Shown: one piece after another, positions 61,856 to 64,000 of the stretch
Layout of the letters: the number at the start of each line of letters is the position of its first letter
Numbering within the stretch: the first letter of the stretch is position 1
Source: Bacteroidales bacterium
Lineage (GTDB): Bacteria > Bacteroidota > Bacteroidia > Bacteroidales > UBA12077
DNA: 64,000 bases
Reading direction: 5' to 3'
Assembly: GCA_028282785.1 (NCBI GenBank)
Contig: JANQHE010000037.1
Coordinates: 62,001-126,000 of the forward strand
Made by a program: the position numbers and the translations under genes
The notes under the pieces: model-generated
Told to the model about the DNA's origin: nothing
The model's database searches: none
What the model saw: only the letters and a program-made list of their open reading frames with translations

Positions 61856-62416
61856 ATGAGTAAGAGGGAAATTATTTTAGCAACTACGTTAGATTTAATT
61901 GCAGATGTGGGAATCCAAGGAACTTCATTACCCGATATAATCAAAAAATCAGGTGTTGCAGCCGGTACAATTTATTATTACTTTGAAGGCAAAGAGGACT
62001 TAATTGATACGTTATATTTGGAAATAAAACAAGAAGCCAGTAAAGCTTTTACAGAAGGCATTGAGCAGGATATAAGCTTTAAAGAAAAGTTCTTTTTAAT
62101 ATGGAAAAACCTATGTTCATTTTATATTAATAATCCTAAAAAGTTTGAGTTACTTGAAGATTATGCTAACTCTCCGTTAGTAAAAAACGAAATAAAGGCT
62201 GTAACCAGAACTTATTATCAATCTGCAATTGATTTATTTGAATCAGGAATTAAGTTTGGAATACTTCGTGACTTGCCGGTAAATCTTATAATTAATATGT
62301 TTACCGGGAACATATCTACTTTTGCACGAATGATTTTTTTAGAAGAATTAAATCCGTCGGATCAACTGCTTGAAAAAACTATTCAAGCTAGCTGGGATAG
62401 TATTAAAATCAATTAA
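61856..62416 (+). CDS. TetR-family transcriptional regulator
   Basis: A 186-residue regulator. The N-terminal TetR helix-turn-helix (about 1-55) has LIADVGIQGTSLPDIIKKSGVAAGTIYYYF. The C-terminal domain is helical (55-186) and binds the inducer, with no strong match to a known subfamily. A TAGATTTG element (61826-61833) lies 23 bases before the ATG, close to the -7 consensus. Target candidates are the divergent TPR kinase gene or the neighbouring redox and citrate genes, by position only. Confidence 0.92.
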   Translation: MSKREIILATTLDLIADVGIQGTSLPDIIKKSGVAAGTIYYYFEGKEDLIDTLYLEIKQEASKAFTEGIEQDISFKEKFFLIWKNLCSFYINNPKKFELLEDYANSPLVKNEIKAVTRTYYQSAIDLFESGIKFGILRDLPVNLIINMFTGNISTFARMIFLEELNPSDQLLEKTIQASWDSIKIN

Positions 62417-62450
62417 AAAAAGAAGCAACCAATCCGGTTGCTTCTTAATT
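62415..62450. terminator. Bidirectional terminator between tetR and the rubredoxin gene
   Basis: AAGAAGCAACC and GGTTGCTTCTT form an 11-base perfect stem with a five-base loop, with A- and T-rich flanks on both sides. It serves the convergent TetR and rubredoxin genes. Confidence 0.85.
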
Positions 62451-62452
62451 TA

Positions 62453-62608
62453 TTATAATGGTTCATAATCTTTCTTAGTTACACCACAGATTGGACACTT
62501 CCAATCATCCGGTATATCTTCGAATGGAGTTCCCGGAGCTATTCCGCCATCCGGATCTCCAATTTCCGGATCATAAATATGACCACAAATTTTACATTTA
62601 TATTTCAT
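62453..62608 (-). CDS. Rubredoxin
   Basis: A complete 51-residue rubredoxin. The iron is held by C5, C8, C38 and C41 ([11 protein letters not shown] and [13 protein letters not shown]), and [19 protein letters not shown] is typical. It is a small soluble electron carrier, and the likely electron donor to the flavodiiron protein at 34208. The ATG is at 62608, nine bases after the citF stop. The link to oxygen or NO reduction is inferred from the family. Confidence 0.96.
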   Translation of the reverse strand: MKYKCKICGHIYDPEIGDPDGGIAPGTPFEDIPDDWKCPICGVTKKDYEPL

Positions 62609-62617
62609 ACTACTTTA

Positions 62618-64000
62618 TTATGATTTTACTTTTTTTACTGCATCAATAATTGTTCCGTCCACCCATTTAATAACTGCTACCAACTCATCATCGAATTTCG
62701 GTTTTGCAGGTTTTCCGCAAATCTTTTCTGCTTCTTCTTTCAGTTCCTGTATTGTTTTAATTGGTAGATCAGAATCTTTTAAAGCTTCAATTAAATCCGT
62801 TCGTTTTGGATTAATTGCTATACCACGCTCCGTAACGATGACATCTATTAATTCTCCCGGGCCACAAATAGTTGTAACTTCATCCAAAATAACCGGGATT
62901 CTATCTCTGAATAGTGGAATTGGAAGAATTACAGTTTTAGAGAACAAACAATTTTGCCACCCTCCTATTCCATGTAACATCAAACCATCTGAATGAGTAA
63001 CCACATTTGCATTGAAATTTACATCAACTTCTGTTGCTCCAAGAATTACAACATCAACCAAACCGGCAAAATTTCCTTTTCCATGATAGTTGTAACTAGT
63101 AAATGGACTTGTCCAAACATGATTCGGATTATCGGCCATAGACTGCACCCCCTTTAAATCAAAAGTTTGTCCATCCAATATATAATCTACCAGACCTTCT
63201 TCAAGCATACTAACTAAATACTTATTGCTACCGCCACGTGCAAAACGAGCTTTAATATTTTTCTCACGCATAATTTTAGCAAAATAATCCCCCACCGCTA
63301 ATGATGTTCCTCCCGCTCCAGACTGAAATGAAAATCCATCTTTTATAATACCGGCCTCTAAACAAAGCTGTGCAGTCATTTCTGCCAGCAATAAACGGTC
63401 CGGACTTTTAGTAATTTGAGTTGTTCCGGAAACAATTTTTTCAGGAACACCTACTTGTTCAACTTCAACAGTATAATCCACATAATTACCCTGGATTTGC
63501 CAAGGACTACAAGGAAATGGTACCATATTATCTGTAACAACAATTACCTTATCTGCATATTGTGAATCTGCTAAAGCAAACCCTAATAATCCACTTGCCG
63601 AAGGTCCATACAAACCATTTGCATTTCCAAACGGATCAGCGCAAGCTGCACCAATTATAGTGATATCAACTTTTACCTCTCCATCCTGAATAGCCTGGTA
63701 ACGGCCACCATGTGAACGTAGTACTCCCATTCCTTTCATTTTGCCATGTGAAGCAAATCTTCCTAAAGGCCCGTTCATACTTCCTTCAATATGATGAATA
63801 GTACCGTCTTCTAAATATTGAATTAAATGTTCATGACAAGGAAATGAAGCAGAAGGTACCCAGCGTAAGTCTTTTACGCCTAGCTCTTTCGCAATATCAA
63901 AAATCTGATTAGCTAATAAATCACCGTTTCTAAAATGATGATGCGTTGAAATCGTCATTCCATCTTTTAAACCTGCTTTTATTAATGCCTCTTTTAAAGA
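62618..64000 (-). CDS. citF: Citrate lyase alpha subunit (citrate CoA-transferase), N-terminus off the window
   Basis: At least 460 residues, continuing beyond base 64000: the frame is open upstream of Met at 63958 (KAGLKDGMTISTHHHFRNGD), so that Met is internal. CitF motifs are THHHFRNGD, SMNGPLGRFASHGKM, GRYQAIQDGEVKVDITIIGAACADPFGNANG (read in pieces), GASGTSLAVG-like SGAGGTSLAVGDY, and VVTHSDGLMLHGIGGWQNC. CitF transfers the acyl-carrier thioester to citrate as part of citrate fermentation to acetate and oxaloacetate. The other citrate lyase genes (citC, citD, citE) are expected just beyond the right edge. The stop is followed in nine bases by the rubredoxin start codon. Confidence 0.93.
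   Translation of the reverse strand, partial: SLKEALIKAGLKDGMTISTHHHFRNGDLLANQIFDIAKELGVKDLRWVPSASFPCHEHLIQYLEDGTIHHIEGSMNGPLGRFASHGKMKGMGVLRSHGGRYQAIQDGEVKVDITIIGAACADPFGNANGLYGPSASGLLGFALADSQYADKVIVVTDNMVPFPCSPWQIQGNYVDYTVEVEQVGVPEKIVSGTTQITKSPDRLLLAEMTAQLCLEAGIIKDGFSFQSGAGGTSLAVGDYFAKIMREKNIKARFARGGSNKYLVSMLEEGLVDYILDGQTFDLKGVQSMADNPNHVWTSPFTSYNYHGKGNFAGLVDVVILGATEVDVNFNANVVTHSDGLMLHGIGGWQNCLFSKTVILPIPLFRDRIPVILDEVTTICGPGELIDVIVTERGIAINPKRTDLIEALKDSDLPIKTIQELKEEAEKICGKPAKPKFDDELVAVIKWVDGTIIDAVKKVKS

Noticed and set aside
62618-63958. Met at 63958 as the start of the citF gene
   Set aside because: The frame remains open to the window end with family-like sequence (KAGLKDG) before it, so the true start lies outside.
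1-64000. CRISPR array, insertion sequence, prophage, tRNA and rRNA genes
   Set aside because: No regularly spaced repeats, transposase or phage structural motifs, or tRNA cloverleaf with a CCA end were recognised in either strand.

Overview
The window is an AT-rich chromosomal segment of a Bacteroidota bacterium, most likely an anaerobic or oxygen-sensitive marine-type member of the Bacteroidales/Marinilabiliales. The evidence is the complete Bacteroidetes aerotolerance (Bat) operon, Bacteroidetes-type promoter matches (TTTG, 19 bases, TAnnTTTG), poor Shine-Dalgarno use, two-component regulator propeller kinases, WG-repeat and DUF4197 proteins. An anaerobic redox set (tungsten aldehyde oxidoreductase family protein, flavodiiron protein, rubredoxin, citrate lyase) fits an anaerobe. 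No rRNA, tRNA, CRISPR array, transposase or phage gene was seen.

Layout. 1-1256 is the N-terminal part of ettA. 1354-4196 is a three-gene aldehyde:ferredoxin oxidoreductase module. 4391-13306 is the Bat operon, transcribed moxR to batE, with two REP-like palindromes in its only two wide gaps. 13492-28532 is a signalling block, all on the minus strand: a PAS kinase; a Wsp-like chemosensory operon (cheW, cheR-TPR, cheW, CHASE3 receptor, cheA-REC, cheB, multi-domain hybrid kinase); and a NarL/NarX-type pair. 28715-31489 carries truA and a HAMP-GAF membrane protein. 31519-41750 is mixed metabolism and stress: an aminotransferase, a nitroreductase-like protein, a FlK-like thioesterase, a flavodiiron protein, a RelA-type ppGpp synthetase, an amidase and a phosphate acyltransferase, plus a broken four-helix-bundle gene. 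42316-45979 is a LytTR/propeller-kinase pair, preceded by a decayed fragment of a DUF4197 gene. 46251-50413 holds exported proteins of unknown role. 50746-61725 has a DnaQ/GIY-YIG nuclease, a DHOD-like enzyme, a hybrid kinase, an LTA-synthase-like sulfatase, a lipoprotein asparaginase, a subtilase and a TPR kinase. The right end has a TetR regulator, a 51-residue rubredoxin and most of citF.

How they work together. Seven histidine kinases (counting CheA) make this a signalling-rich region. The most interesting unit is the chemosensory operon. It has the gene content of the Pseudomonas Wsp surface-sensing pathway and no motility gene beside it. Where Wsp has the diguanylate cyclase WspR, this operon ends in a REC-GAF-GAF-PAS-kinase-REC protein, so the output is probably phosphorelay rather than c-di-GMP. 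All assignments are by reading motifs and gene order; no database search was possible.
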